From positions 539,527,073-539,591,072 of the forward strand of contig OZ010786.1 in assembly GCA_963932465.1 (NCBI GenBank): a stretch of DNA of 64,000 nt. Direction: 5' to 3'. Shown here piece by piece: positions 12,179-24,157 of the stretch; the first letter of the stretch is position 1; every line of letters starts with the position of its first letter. Under the pieces are notes generated by a model. That model made no database searches, was not told the origin of the DNA, and saw nothing but the letters and a program-made list of their open reading frames with translations. The DNA is from Maratus speciosus. Taxonomy: Eukaryota > Arthropoda > Arachnida > Araneae > Salticidae. The position numbers and the translations under genes are program-made.

Positions 12179-14023
12179 ACCATTAATTAAACATTACCGA
12201 CCACCAACAAAAATTGTGATAGTATGAGTGAATTGACAACAATACAGTTTAACCAAACACACTGACTGGATACCAAAAACATAATATACAAGGTGCTATG
12301 TATAAAATAATGTCCCTTGTACTATATAACAAAAATTAATATAGAAGAAAAAAAAGAAGAATTTGGATTTCTATAAAAATAATTAAAAAGCTTATATATT
12401 GAATTACGTTATCAAGAGTACAGAATTCAATTATATAAGTAAATTAGTCTTTTTCTGTGAGAAAAAAAAAAAAAAGCTGATTTTTTTTCCTGTACTCTAA
12501 CGACTAAAATAACTAATAGAATAGTTTCAAGACGAAAACAGAATAATATTAAATGCTATGAAATGGAAAAAGCAATACAACCTTTTAAATATTTAATTTA
12601 TAGCAAGGAAAAATAGTAATATTACACAACATACTTGATAAAATCCCAGTTTTTTTTATCCAAATACACTCCTGCACATGGTATCCAAAAGCTCGATAAG
12701 TTTAAGGTTATTTTTACAGTTAAGTTAACAAAAATTTAAAAACCTAATGGATACAGTTAATCTATTTTGAAATACCGTGATAATTGCAATTAAAATAATA
12801 TAAATAGAAAATAATTACATAATAAGTTCATAAAATACCTATTAACATTTTTAAATTTTTATATTGCTTAACTAAAGTAAAAAAATACCAAAACTATTAG
12901 TTTACAATATCGCAAATAACCAGCATTGAGCACCACCATGTGTTAAAAATTGAAATTATTACTCTAATCGAAGCAACAGTCAGAATGCAAATTAAATTTT
13001 GGTGCTGCCATCTAGTATAATAACTTGAAACTATTATTAACAAAATGTCATAAGATTAAGCTATTAGAAGCTAATTCTTTCAAAATATACCAACTGCGTT
13101 ACCCCAACAAATACGAATATAAAAATACCATATTATATGTCATTATTCATATAAATAGTAAATAAATACAAATTTTAATATATTTATATATTAAATCTGT
13201 GTTTTCATACAAATAAGTTATCACAAATAATCGTGTAACAAAAATGTGTAATATTTAATTTCCGGAACGAATGGTGTAAAACAAATACTATAATATATTT
13301 ACGCTTATGAAAAATTAAATTTTAGAGAAAATAGCATATTGACAACTAAACGATTGTAACTGTCCATTTTGTATTAAACCAAACATAGTTATCTTTAAAA
13401 GTCACAGAAAAAAATATTCTAAATTAAAAATAACCTTAAGAAGTATTACTTAGATAATTTATTTGGTAATCTGAATATACTAATCTAGTGATTTTTTTTG
13501 TAAATATCATTGAACTGTTTATATTCCATATCTCGTATAGAAAATGAATTTACATTTCTTTAGACATTCAATTCCTTTATGCACAGTCGCCTTATGAAAC
13601 ACTTTTTTTAAGAGAATAAAATAAAAGTAAGTAGGTACTTAAGGCAAAACAAATTAATTTACGTTTGTACAATTAAGTTCAGTTATACCAGGGTAGAATC
13701 ATTACGATTTTTTTCGTATTAGTTGACGACAGTTAAAGGACATTTTTCTTGAATATTACTGGTGATTTCGAAAATGTTAGAGTAGGAGACATTTATTAAA
13801 TGAGCTCAATCAGCGTAAGTACAAAGTGGAAGAAGAAGGAAGTAGCATTTAATTTTAGATTAGGACTTTTTTGAAATCTTCGGTTAATTATTTATTTAAT
13901 TATTCTTATAACATTTTCTTTATTACAATAGATATTAATCGTTTAGTTGTATACTTTTTACTATATCTATATACAGAATTACAAAATTGAAATAGCAATA
14001 AAACTCAAAGAGACATTTAGTTT

Positions 14024-15285
14024 GTGGACACCCGGCATGACTGCCATTTATAAAATCAGTCAAATTCAAATTTAAAGTTTAAAATACTTTATTTATTCTA
14101 ATTCTGCTGGAGTGTGATATATGCACTTCACAAATTTCGCCTAGATTACGCGATGAATACGCAAGTTTGCTGACGAACTATATATACATGAAACATTAAA
14201 GTTTCAACTTACATTAAACTCTTCGATAGTTCAAGTCGATAATACCTTTCCGAAACCAATATGTTGCTCTGAGCTCTAAGAGAACAATTAATTTAAATCG
14301 CTATTTTTTTCAATTCCTACTATTAGTTCACACTCTCCCTATATTTATATATTTATTTATTTACTTATTTATATACCTCATTCAAAATTTCAGTCGTTAA
14401 TAAAATACTTATTATTCATCCTATCAAGTTGAAATAATTTTTTTTCAACTTGTACTGGATGACAACTGATGTTAATGTAGTTTTTTCAAATATTAATTCA
14501 TTAATTAAATTTTTATTAATTTATTTTATTTTTACATGGGAGACAAAATGGCGGCCATTGGTTATTGAAGCATTTAATGCATTTTCACATCTATAAGGGG
14601 GTTACGATAGGGGAGACCCTGTTCTGTCGCCAACTTGGCGATATTTTGCCAAATTTAGCATCCAAAATGAGTGACCAAAAGTGGCGTCAACTTGGCGATA
14701 TCTCTAATATTTCGCCAGATCCCCATAGACTTCCATTGTAAACTTATTTGCTTATAGAAGATCATCAAATTGAGATATTTTAATGCAACAAAAACTAATA
14801 TTAGCTTAACGGATTATATTAAATTTTTCTTTGATGACCTAAATAGGAATTGACTTTAAAAACAAAATTTTTATATTACTTGTTTGTTTATAATCAAATG
14901 TGAAAACTTTATTATATTCAATCTATATTTTAAAATAACTTACTAACAAACAGTGCTTAAGACAAGCTGTAATTTTGACATCCACTACCGGAAATCCATT
15001 CATCAATCCTCCGACTCAGGGCATTTACTTAGCTGGAGTAGGATTTGAAAGTAATACGAAGATACAAACTTTCGCTTTACTTTTTATACGCTGCAGAGTG
15101 ATGCAGCATAATTTGCCTAAAACTAAAGCGAAATCATGAAACCGTAGATTCCATGATAACTAAACAGAACTACGATAATTAGAGTAAAATAAAGTATAGA
15201 GGATTCTGTCTCGCAAACAGGTTAAATATTTGACGTCACTTTCAAATTCAAAGACTAGAGACTCTGCATAAGTGGGTTGCAAGTC
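14024..15285. repeat. Insertion specific to the left segmental copy; contains an inverted-repeat partner
   Basis: Relative to the right copy (join near 25625), about 1.26 kb is extra here. The junctions carry gtggac (14023) and gtccac (15275), a possible short inverted terminal motif. The part 14567-14826 is the reverse complement of 26982-27279, with shared words such as caacttggcgata, atatctctaatatttcgcc and acttccattgt. No ORF of note. Probably a decayed non-autonomous element. Confidence 0.5.
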
Positions 15286-16289
15286 CACTACAAGTTTTCT
15301 CATTATCTAGCAATAGTTAAGGTTATTTTGAAAGTGAGATAAACTATTTTACGAATTTGTTTTCGTCCAAAAATATCAGCGAATCATAAATTCTCGATAA
15401 CATTTTGAATTTTTGCAATAGGATTGTTATATTTTGCTGCTTCTGTGCCTATATTTTATTTTTACGCTTATTTTCAGTTATAAAGTTCACATTTTTGGAA
15501 ATTTCATCAGACTTGTGTCTCTTCAGACTTGAGGTATACATATGTAGATCTCTTTTCTTTTCGTCATGAAAGCTAAACTCTTTAATATTTTTACATTTTT
15601 ATTTTACTTCTATATAGCTGAATGTTTTTTGCTTTGGAAAAAAGCCAATAAATGGCAGCACCAATTCTTATTTTCCGATGAAATATATTGTATATTCATC
15701 TGAATTTACAAAATATCTTTAAGATATAGTTGTCATAAAAGTTAAAAAAAATTAATTATTATTTAATTTAAAATTTTTACAAGTGAAGATTTCGGTATCA
15801 TTCATTTGTTTATATACTTTAATTGTTACTGCGAGACTTTAGTTTATTAATTTCATATTTAAGGAGGCTAATAATTTTAGATAGATATTTGTGAACCTAA
15901 ATTACCCTCGTAGCATGCATGGTCACTGTGACGTCGTTGTGATGGGTCACACACTGTGATCACATCACATCTGTGATCAAATTGCCATCACTCACTGATG
16001 TCATATTGTGACTGAGATATGAACTTCTAAGAAAACATAAAAAAAAGTCCTTCCGGCCAGTGCCGGGAGGAAGAGGTAGCTTTCATATTCCTTATTTTAA
16101 AAAAAGCCAACTTATATTATTCAAACACACGAAGCTCAATTTAGTGAAAACCGAATATAGGAGATTCAATACTAATTTTTATCAATACTAAATCATTATG
16201 AATGAGAATTTGGTGAAATTAGTCAGCTTTATCCAAGCTGCTTTTATTTAAAATAACTTATATTTGGCGGCCAAATTCGGCGATTTCTT

Positions 16290-17736
16290 AAAGAGCCTGC
16301 CATTTTAAGACAACATGGTGGATGAGGCTAACCACAGAACTTGGTCGAGACCTTAGTAATTGCTGTGCACATGCTCACTCACATCGGAATAGGTTGATAT
16401 ATACGAGTGCTGTCGCAGGCAAAAAGTCAGATTTTTCAAAATGTCACACACATTAGAAATTGAAACTGCTATATCTGAGCTATTTTTTAAGATAAAGACA
16501 AACAAAAGATGCTCCTGAATCCTTATATCAAGGTCAAATACTTAAGAAAGAAACCTTTTCAATTTCTAATTTTTTTTGCACCTCACTTTAAATATATATA
16601 TTTTTTAATTTAATGGCAGCCATTTTAAACAAGATGGCTGATGAAGCTGGCCAGCGAACTTGGTCGAGATATTGATGTATACTATCCACATGCCTTCTTC
16701 CATCGAAATAGGCGAATACGTGTGTTATCGCGTGACAAATACAAGATCGTTTCAAAGTGTTAGCCATGCTAGAAAGTCAAAGTGCTATAATTCAACCATT
16801 TTTTAAGATATAAACAAAAGAACAAATTTTCAGAAACAAAAACTGCTCCAGAATCCTTGAATCAAGGCCAAACACATAAAAAAAATCGTTTTCATTTTCC
16901 AATTTTTCAATACATCATTTTAAATTTTAAATTACATTTTTTTAAATGGCAACCCTTTTGAAACAAGGTTGCGAATGAAGCTGGCCAACGAACTCGGTCG
17001 AGACATTGGTATGTACTATGTACAGACCAAGTTACATCCAAATCGGTTCATAAATACACCTGTTATCGCGTGACAAATGTCAGGTCGTTTTAAAATGTCA
17101 GCCACAATAGAAATTCAAAATGCTATAACTCAGCCATTTTTTTAGATATAGACAAAACAAAACCTGTTCCGGAATCTTTGTATTAAGGTCAAACACATAC
17201 GAAAAAAAAAATCTTTATCATTTTCCCATTGTTTGGTATCCCATTTTAAATTAAATTTTTTTTAAATTTTTTAAATGGCCGCCATTTTGAAACAAGATGG
17301 CGGATGAAGCTGGCCAAAGAACTCGGTCGAGACATTGGTATGTACTATGTATGAACGAAGTTACATCCAAATCGGTTCATAAATACGCCTTTTATCGCGT
17401 GACAAAATTCAGGAAGTTTCAAAATGTCAGCCACGCTAGAAATTCAAAATGCTATAACTCAGCCATTTTTTAAGATATAGACAAAACAAAAACTGCTCCG
17501 GAGTCTTTGTATAAAGGTCAAATACATAAGAAAAAATATTTTTCCATTTTCAATTTTTTGGTACCACATTTCAAATTTTAAATTTTTTTAAAAATTTTAA
17601 ATGGCCGCCATTTTGAAACAAAATGGCAGATAAAGCTGGCCAACGAACTCGGTCGAGACATTGGTATGTACTATGTACGCACCAAATTACATCCAAATCG
17701 GTTCATAAATACGAGCGTTACAGTGTGACATAGGTC

Positions 17737-17738
<2 letters not shown>
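16290..17738. repeat. Satellite-like tandem array, five ~325-bp units
   Basis: The hallmark ccatttt-aaacaagatgg-ggatgaagctggcca recurs near 16310, 16621, 16950, 17282 and 17607. It is followed each time by tcggtcgagacattggtatg, atc-aaatcggttcataaatac, gttatcgcgtgaca, aaaatgtcagccac and a ctataactcagccattttt block. Units become more alike toward the right. Stops in all frames make it non-coding. The array ends in an (AT)n tract. Confidence 0.88.

Positions 17739-17778
<40 letters not shown>
17739..17778. repeat. (AT)20 microsatellite
   Basis: Forty bases of alternating A and T sit between the satellite array and the 3' end of the Naiad-like retroelement. Naiads are reported to insert preferentially near microsatellites (from memory). 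Confidence 0.95.
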
Positions 17779-17781
<3 letters not shown>

Positions 17782-19905
17782 GCAGTATAAGATTATATTT
17801 AGCCTGAACCAGCGCACCCCCCCCCCCCCACAGAACAAGAAGAACAAGAAAAATAACTATGTAAATATTAAAACTTTAACAAAAACTAGGAAAAGATAGG
17901 CTGCGGTCTCATCGGCAGTGGGTTATGTTTCAAAAGCAGCCGAGCATTCCATAAAATATACATTAGTGGCAGTGGGTTTCGGCCAGAACAGTGGTAGCAA
18001 AATCAAATGTTAAAACATTCGATGGCTATTATCACATGCTCCCCCACCGGACCCTACGCCAACAATATTAAATGAATGCCTCACCTGGAACACAGTAAAA
18101 GATGCTAAAAATATGTTCGTTGAAAAAACCACACTCAACCAAATTAGCCACATTGCCACAACCCAAATATAAAACATAAAACAAACTAAACAGAGCAGAA
18201 TCCAACATCCAATCAACTAATCGTAATTCTTTCCAGGTCTGTTGCCAATCGACGCAGCACATCATCATAAAACCGTCCTTGAAAAGGCTTTAGGAAATAT
18301 GAGTCATTCACTGACGTCGAAAAGCAATCGATCAGTAATGAAGAAAATCTGCAAAATCTGAATATTTTTTTTATAAAAATTAAAGGTATATTGTTTTTGT
18401 AATACAGATTACTTTTAAAATTAAACAATTCCTTCTTAAACAGATGTTTATCTGTACAAATTCTAAAAAATCGAAATATTTGACTAATAATTATATTAAT
18501 ATAAATGCGTTTGTAAATATTGGAGGACCAGTGAACAAGTTGGTTAGCCTGAAATTGAAAACTATTACGTTTATTGTAAATTGAAATATGTACTTTGTTA
18601 CTTTCTAAAATTATTTTTAAATCAAGGTAATCAGCCTCTAAACCATTATTGTTAGTTTTCTTTAGTGTCAGGGAATCAGGATAAATTTCTTGAGAAATTT
18701 CATTAAAATCATTATTGAAGTTTAAGACGATCAAGTCGTCTATGTATCTGTAAGCCAGGAACTGGAGATCAGCTTTATTAATACTGTACTGAAACTAAAA
18801 AAAAATAAAAATAAGTTAGCAGCTGTGGATGAGTAACTAGTACCCATACCAATTCCATTGATCTGTAAGTATACTTTAGAACCTATATAAACGTAATTGT
18901 TGTAAAGGCAAAAACGACATAATTTATTAAACAAGTTAGAGTTGAAATCTGTAACATCTAAAACCAGTTCCGCTGTCTTTAAAAGTGCCTCCTTTAAACT
19001 ATTAATAGGAATGGTAGTGAATAATTTTTCAAAATCATATGTTTGGATAGAATTAATACTATTGGTTTTTAATTTTTCAGCAATTTCGAAGCTATTTGAA
19101 ATAATCCAGAAACAATTACTATCTTTATACTTATATTTTAACATGTTCAAAACTTTTTTAAGTAAATCCTCAAATTTCCTATTAAAAGTATTGCCTATAC
19201 TGTTGACATTGCTGCAAATAAATCTATATTTTGTAGGAACTTTATGAAATTTAGGGGTCAGAAAAAGAAATGGAAATGATAGATTTTTACTACGAGGGAA
19301 AGAAATTTTTGTTTGCTTCGAAAAAGCCAAATGCTTATTAATAAGTGTCTGCACGGAAGATTTACATACTTTGTAAGTTATACTATTATTTAACTCTGCA
19401 TCGAGCATTTCAGCATAATTTTTTTTTCATATGACTGCAAAATTTCCAGCTGCTTTATCTACTTGACAGAAAACAAACATCCGCTTCAAATTGGTTATTT
19501 CATTTCTGATATCCATACTAAAATTATGATAAGTATAAGAAGAATTATTAAGGAAACTACCCTGAAACGATTTAAAATCGCTTAAAATATGTAGCTTCCA
19601 ATCTGTAAAGAGGGGGACTGGTGTATTGTATATGTAACTTAAATTTAAAATAAAAGCATTCAAATCAGCTTTAAAAGTATTAAAACTTTTAACTGTATTC
19701 AATTTTTTGTTAATACGGAATTTGGTTCCGAAATTCAATAGATAACGTAGATTATCATTTTTGATAATGTTCAGATCTCCTGCTACGATATGTTGTCCGG
19801 TATCGTTTAAAAACGTTGAATTTTTATAATCTTCGCATTTACATTCCAAATCCAGGTATGATTCAAGTTCTTGAGAAACTTCTCTGTAATTAAATAGAAT
19901 AAAAG
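17779..19905 (-). mobile_element. Naiad-type Penelope-like retroelement, 5'-truncated
   Basis: Minus-strand element holding a CxC block plus a reverse transcriptase in the order expected for N-terminal-endonuclease Penelope-like elements (Naiad/Chlamys clade). No GIY-YIG endonuclease was found upstream (above 19905), so the copy looks 5'-truncated. The 3' flank after the coding part (18212 down to 17779) is non-coding, includes a poly-C/poly-G run at 17817-17830 and abuts an (AT)20 tract. The outer boundaries are approximate. Confidence 0.65.
18213..19902 (-). pseudogene. Penelope-like reverse transcriptase (Naiad-like) with in-frame UGA and a frameshift
   Basis: Domains in order on the minus strand: a CxC block (LECKCEDYKNS, near 19850); a DTGQHIVAGDLNII block; VDKAAGNFAVI (near 19435); then, after one in-frame TGA at 19427-19429, KKNYAEML in the same frame; FLTPKFHKVP and YRFICSN; YDFEKLFTTIP (RT motif A, near 19040); GIGMGTSYSSTAANLFL (motif B, near 18830). 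A single frameshift in a T-rich run near 18800 follows, then the catalytic YRYIDD box (near 18755) and a C-terminal segment (IYPDSLTLKKTN, YNKRNSF, SQIFRFFRIC) ending at TGA near 18213. The TGA sits where relatives, as I recall them, often have Cys, so a selenocysteine codon is possible. Ordinary decay is the alternative. No SECIS hairpin was identified by eye. The plus-strand frame 18942-19247 is a shadow. Confidence 0.72.
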
Positions 19906-21339
19906 TTTCTCAAGTTGAAAACTTCAAAAATCTTTGAAAATGAAGGGAAATGTTTTAAAGAGTATTTTAAACAGCCTCGACTTACAGCGGCATGAGGAAT
20001 CAAAATATATTAGTGGATAGCAAAAAGTAAATTCGGACACGAAAAGAGGGGAAGGGGCACATAAAACGGAAAATGTACGGTACAAGTATCAGCAAACTAG
20101 ATTTTCATTCTATATTTTATCAATCTGATATCTAAGACATTGAAAATATACCTTTTTCATTATTTCAATTTTATCTAGCATTGTAATTTAATATAATAGT
20201 ACTTCACTGATTGTTCTAATTATAAAAGTGTTTCTCGGAAAAATGGTACTGGCTGGCGCAATTTCTATAACATATTTAGAATTAGGAATATTAAATCTGT
20301 ACACTTTACGTATTTAGTTTGCAGGGAGGATTTTTTTTTAAACTTTTTTGCCGACCAGTGCTATTTGAAACGCTCCTGTTTTTTCAAACTAAAAATTTTC
20401 TATTACTGTTAAGTCTGCAGCTTTTAATGAGCACGTAGAAAGAGTCTTCAGAGTTTAGTCATATATGCATTTATTGCTTTATAATTTGCATTCAAGTCAT
20501 ATTTTTTCCTGTTTTTGTTTAGCTATTTTAAGTAACTATTTTTTTTTAAATCTACTTCTTTTAGACATTTTAAATAAAATTAGCATTTTCCGAAATAAAA
20601 TATACAAAATTTATTCAAAACCCATGATATAATTAATTATTGGTATTTCAAATTTATGTTTTAGAGATATGACTTTAAAAAAAGTTATTTTATAAATTGT
20701 TTTATTCTACAGAAAATTAATATGAAAGAATGACAGATTGACAAAGAAAAAGCTTTTTATCCTCGATAGCCTTTTTTTAATTTATTAGGAAGATATTTTG
20801 TATTTATTACGTGTGATACAATCTTTACTTCAAAAAAAGGTGGGGTCATTATTACCATTACATTTATTTTTACACATTTAAAAAAAATAAACAAATTTTA
20901 TCTAATAAACTCTAATTATGAATAATAATATTATTATTATTATCAAAAAATAAACTTTAAAATCCCTTTTAACTTGAATTGTTTTGAAACTGATAAAAAG
21001 AAAAGGTAAAATATATTGGTAAATTCTTCAAATAGAAAATTTTAATTAGAGACACATTCATAAAATTATTGCGCATTTAAATTCCAAATCTGATACAAAA
21101 ACAAATAAACGGTAAAAGACATATGCATAGAAACTAAAATTCGTCTGCGCACGATATGACCGCAGAATAAATAAAGGTAAACTGACAAGTTTTAGAATAG
21201 TGGTGGGAAGTTAGTTCAAGGACTGGCTCAGCCTGTCATCTATGGGGTTATTTTGTTTGTGAAAAAGCAATGAATGTATATTTCTGGTGTTATTTTAACT
21301 TATGGCCTTAAAAGGATAAGTGTTAGTGAAAAGAAATCT
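19906..21339. other. Unannotated AT-rich stretch
   Basis: No gene or bounded repeat was recognised. There is a short attattatt microsatellite near 20923-20943, and T-rich or A-rich runs are common. Confidence 0.5.
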
Positions 21340-21752
21340 GATGATGCCGATAAAAGACATTTAAAACGCGAATAAGGAAACTAATATTATTACCAAGTGT
21401 ATCAGAATAACCAATTTGATCACCAATATATGGGTACACAGTAGGGTGGAGTGAAAAAAACGAAAGTTGGAATTTTGATTTCGGATAGCAGCCAAAAGTT
21501 GACTTTTAGTACCGCTAATAAACGTGCAAAATTTCATGAATTTTGAAAACTCCTTCAGGGCTCTTCCAAGACCTTTATATTTTCATTGTTTCACAAAAGG
21601 GGTTCTTACCATAAATTGAACGTTTACAGTGTTTTTTGGTAATCTCGTTTAACATTTTTTTAATTTAAAATGTTTAGTGTAACTTCCTTTATAATTTTTA
21701 AACTTTAAGTCTTTATTTTAAAATATTTGAAACGTTTTATTGAGTTGAAAAA

Positions 21753-23290
21753 ATGAGTGTGAGTGGAGGCAGATCGAAGTTTACCATTACGAGAAGTGAA
21801 GTGAAATGTCCCCTATTTGGTGCTACTTCAAAACTAAATGAAGTTGTTTTGAAAAAATATAGCAGACGTTATAAAACATTACTTACATACAAGACAATAA
21901 TTGGCCCCACCAGTGGCTGAGAGGTTCTGCTCTCGAAGCTGGTAGACGGGAGGTGCTGGGTTCGAACTCAATCGCGCCCGTCGGCCTAACCGTTTCGGAG
22001 TTTTCGTGGTTTTCTTCGAAACCTTGGGTTTCCATGCGTAAATACGGGTTAGGTTCACTTAAAAAGATCTCCACGGAGGGCACTGTCCCCAGGACGTATA
22101 TCCCTTGTGTTGATAATCGGCCGTCAAAAATCAACTCAACTCAACTGAACTCAAGACAATAATTGAAGCACAGCAGGAAAGGTAAAGATCCACAAAAGTC
22201 AGAGGTAATTAAAATCTTAAGAGAAAAGATCGAAGAAATTTTGAAAAAAGCATCAACTATTGTAGTTTCCCAGAGGCGTATTGATCAACTACTAGACAGC
22301 AATTTATCTGAATACCAGAAAATTATTCGATTCCCCTAATCCAAAAGAAATGATAATTACATGAAGAAGGTTCAGTTTTACAAATCTGAAGCTGTAAGCA
22401 AACTTCTAGATATTTCAGCGTACAAATGCAAACCAATTCCTAAGTGTACCTGCAAAAAATCAAAAAAGGTACCTCTAAATGAATAAGCATTTCTTCTTGA
22501 CCAAAGATCAACAAGAAATTTGGTTATTGGCACGCTCGATAAAGCCAAGACAAGTAAATTGAAACAAAGAGACATAAAAACAACTCGATGAGGGCTAGAA
22601 AGGCAAGTTTAAAGTCTGAAGCTAATAGGACAGTACAGTTGTTATGTATTGCGACAGTGGTGATGAAGACAGAAGTAGTAGCTCTTCATCAGAGTGTGAA
22701 GAATTAATATCCGTATCACAAGAATCTACTTTTAAGGAAGAGTCACAAAGACAAATGAGAACACACCTATCTATAGTACGGTTTCAAGAGTCTCAGATCA
22801 GTATTGGGTTTATGATAGATGCGTGGCAGAAATAACTTCTGCAATTCTGCAATATGTTGGCATTGTAACAGAAAAAGTTTCACACATAAAACTGACAGAC
22901 GCAAAGTACGCAGAGAACGAAAGAAAACTAGAGAATGTGCTAAAAAAGGTGATCTGAAAGTTTCAGAAGCTGGAATCGAAAGTATATATTTTGATGAAAG
23001 AAAAGATAAAACAGTACATCAAAAGAATTGGAGATAGATTACATCGAAGAACTATAAGGGAAGAACACGTATCTCTGATTGAAGAGCCAATTTCACTGTA
23101 TCTGGGACGCATTACACCACCTTCTGGATCATAAAAGCATAGTGTAGAAATCATTTTAAAATACTGCATTAAAAACAACTTAAACCTTGATAAACTTATG
23201 GCCATATGTGACGGAAACACTTATGTGACGGAACAACTGTAAACACTGGAAGAAAGAAGGGTGCTATTATAGTTTTTGAAACAAAGATCA
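21753..23290 (+). pseudogene. 5' half of the TAGGGTGG-family transposase, interrupted by a SINE
   Basis: Starts at ATG 21753 (MSVSGGRSKFTITRSEV). The frame is broken by the SINE (21904-22151) and several stops or frameshifts. Recognisable blocks are SEAVSKLLDISAYKCK with CTCKKSKKVPLNE (a Cys-rich, possibly zinc-binding segment, near 22390-22490), DQRSTRNLVIGTLDKAKT, RRKVRRERKKTR, IYFDERKDKT (near 22990), EEHVSLIEEP, YLGRITPPSGS, and CDGTTVNTGRKKGA (near 23230) ending at CPLQWL, where the inverted arm begins. Both presumed acidic blocks (FDE, CDGT) remain readable here, unlike the 3.5-4.9 kb copy. Everything after CPLQWL is missing. The same family is recalled from uncharacterised arthropod ORFs. 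Confidence 0.7.
21890..22165 (+). mobile_element. tRNA-derived SINE with 14-bp TSD
   Basis: The insert is 21904-22151, between direct repeats caagacaataattg at 21890-21903 and 22152-22165. The head has RNA polymerase III promoter-like boxes: A box tggctgagagg (near 21913) and B box ggttcgaactc (near 21959). The body holds a ttttcgtggttttcttcgaa block and a ctccacggaggg block. The 3' end is a short repetitive tail of tcaac units. The opposite arm of the host transposon (23667-23686) preserves the unoccupied site, confirming the insertion. A second copy lies at 29921-30158. The frames at 21883-22134 and 21953-22162 are SINE read-through. Confidence 0.9.
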
Positions 23291-23304
23291 GTTGTCCCTT
23301 GCAG

Positions 23305-24157
23305 TGGCTGATATGACAGCATCGAGCGTGCCAATAACCATCTTCCTTGTTGGCCTTTGGCGAGAAGAAATTCTCGTTCTTTTAGAGAGATGTTTACATT
23401 GTTAGAGAGATGTAAGCATGTTAATGTCTAGAAGTTTACTTACAGCTTCAGATTTGTAAAACTGAACGTTCTTCATGTAATTATCATTTCTTTTGGATTA
23501 GGAGAACCGAATAAGTTTCTGGTATTCAGTAAAATTGTTGTCTTGTATTTGATCAATACGCCGCTGGGAAACTACAATAGTTGATGTTTTTCCCAAATTT
23601 CTTTAAGCTTATCTCTTAGGATTTTAATTGACTCTGACTTTGGTGGATCTACACCATTCCTGCTGTGCTCTAATTATTATCTTGTATGAAAGTGATATTT
23701 TATAACGTCTTCCATGGTTTTCAAAACAACCTCATTTAGTTTTGAAGGAGCACCAAATAGAGGACATTCCACTGCACTTCAAGTAATGGTAAACTTCGGT
23801 CTGCAACCACTCGCAATCATTTTGACTCTAAAAGTGAGAAAACAATTTGTAAAACTCAATAAAACGTTTCGAATATTTTAAAATAAAGACTTAAAGTTTA
23901 AAAAATATAAAGGAAGTAACACTAAACATTTTAAATTAAAAAATGTTAAACTAGAGTACCGAAAAATACTGTAAATGTACAGTTTATGGTGAGAACCTAT
24001 TGGGTGAAACAATGAAAATATAAAGATCCTGGTAGTGCCCTGAAGGATTTCTTCAAAATTCATGAAATTGTGCTCGTATGTTAGAGGTACTAAAAGGCAA
24101 CTTTTGGCAGCTATCCGAAATCAAAATACCAACTTTCATTTTTTGCACTCCACCCTA
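23305..24157 (-). repeat. Right inverted arm of the 2.7 kb transposon
   Basis: Reverse complement of 21442-22545 without the SINE. Examples: gcgtgccaataacca mirrors ggttattggcacgc at 22528, and tgctgtgctctaattattat holds the empty SINE site. It therefore carries a backwards copy of the first part of the transposase. Confidence 0.85.

Larger units (their letters stand above)
11480..15720 (+). repeat. Left copy of an old direct segmental duplication
   Basis: Blocks matching 21340-26070 in the same order and orientation are: 11480-11530 (aaaacgcaaataaggcaag) with 21362-21400; 11640-11850 with 24210-24400; 12110-12155 (ttttacagaatatttaga) with ~24690-24720; 13855-14023 with 25445-25625; and 15285-15705 with 25625-26035. 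The last block is the best preserved, sharing caataaatggcagcacc and gaatgttttttgctttgga. Both copies have since taken separate insertions, e.g. 14024-15285 is present only here. Confidence 0.7.

Noticed and set aside
18214..18216. Terminal TGA of the RT read as a second selenocysteine
   Set aside because: Read-through gives only about eight more residues before TAG, with no recognisable domain, so normal termination is simpler.
18942..19247. 101-codon plus-strand ORF
   Set aside because: Antisense shadow of the Penelope-like RT.
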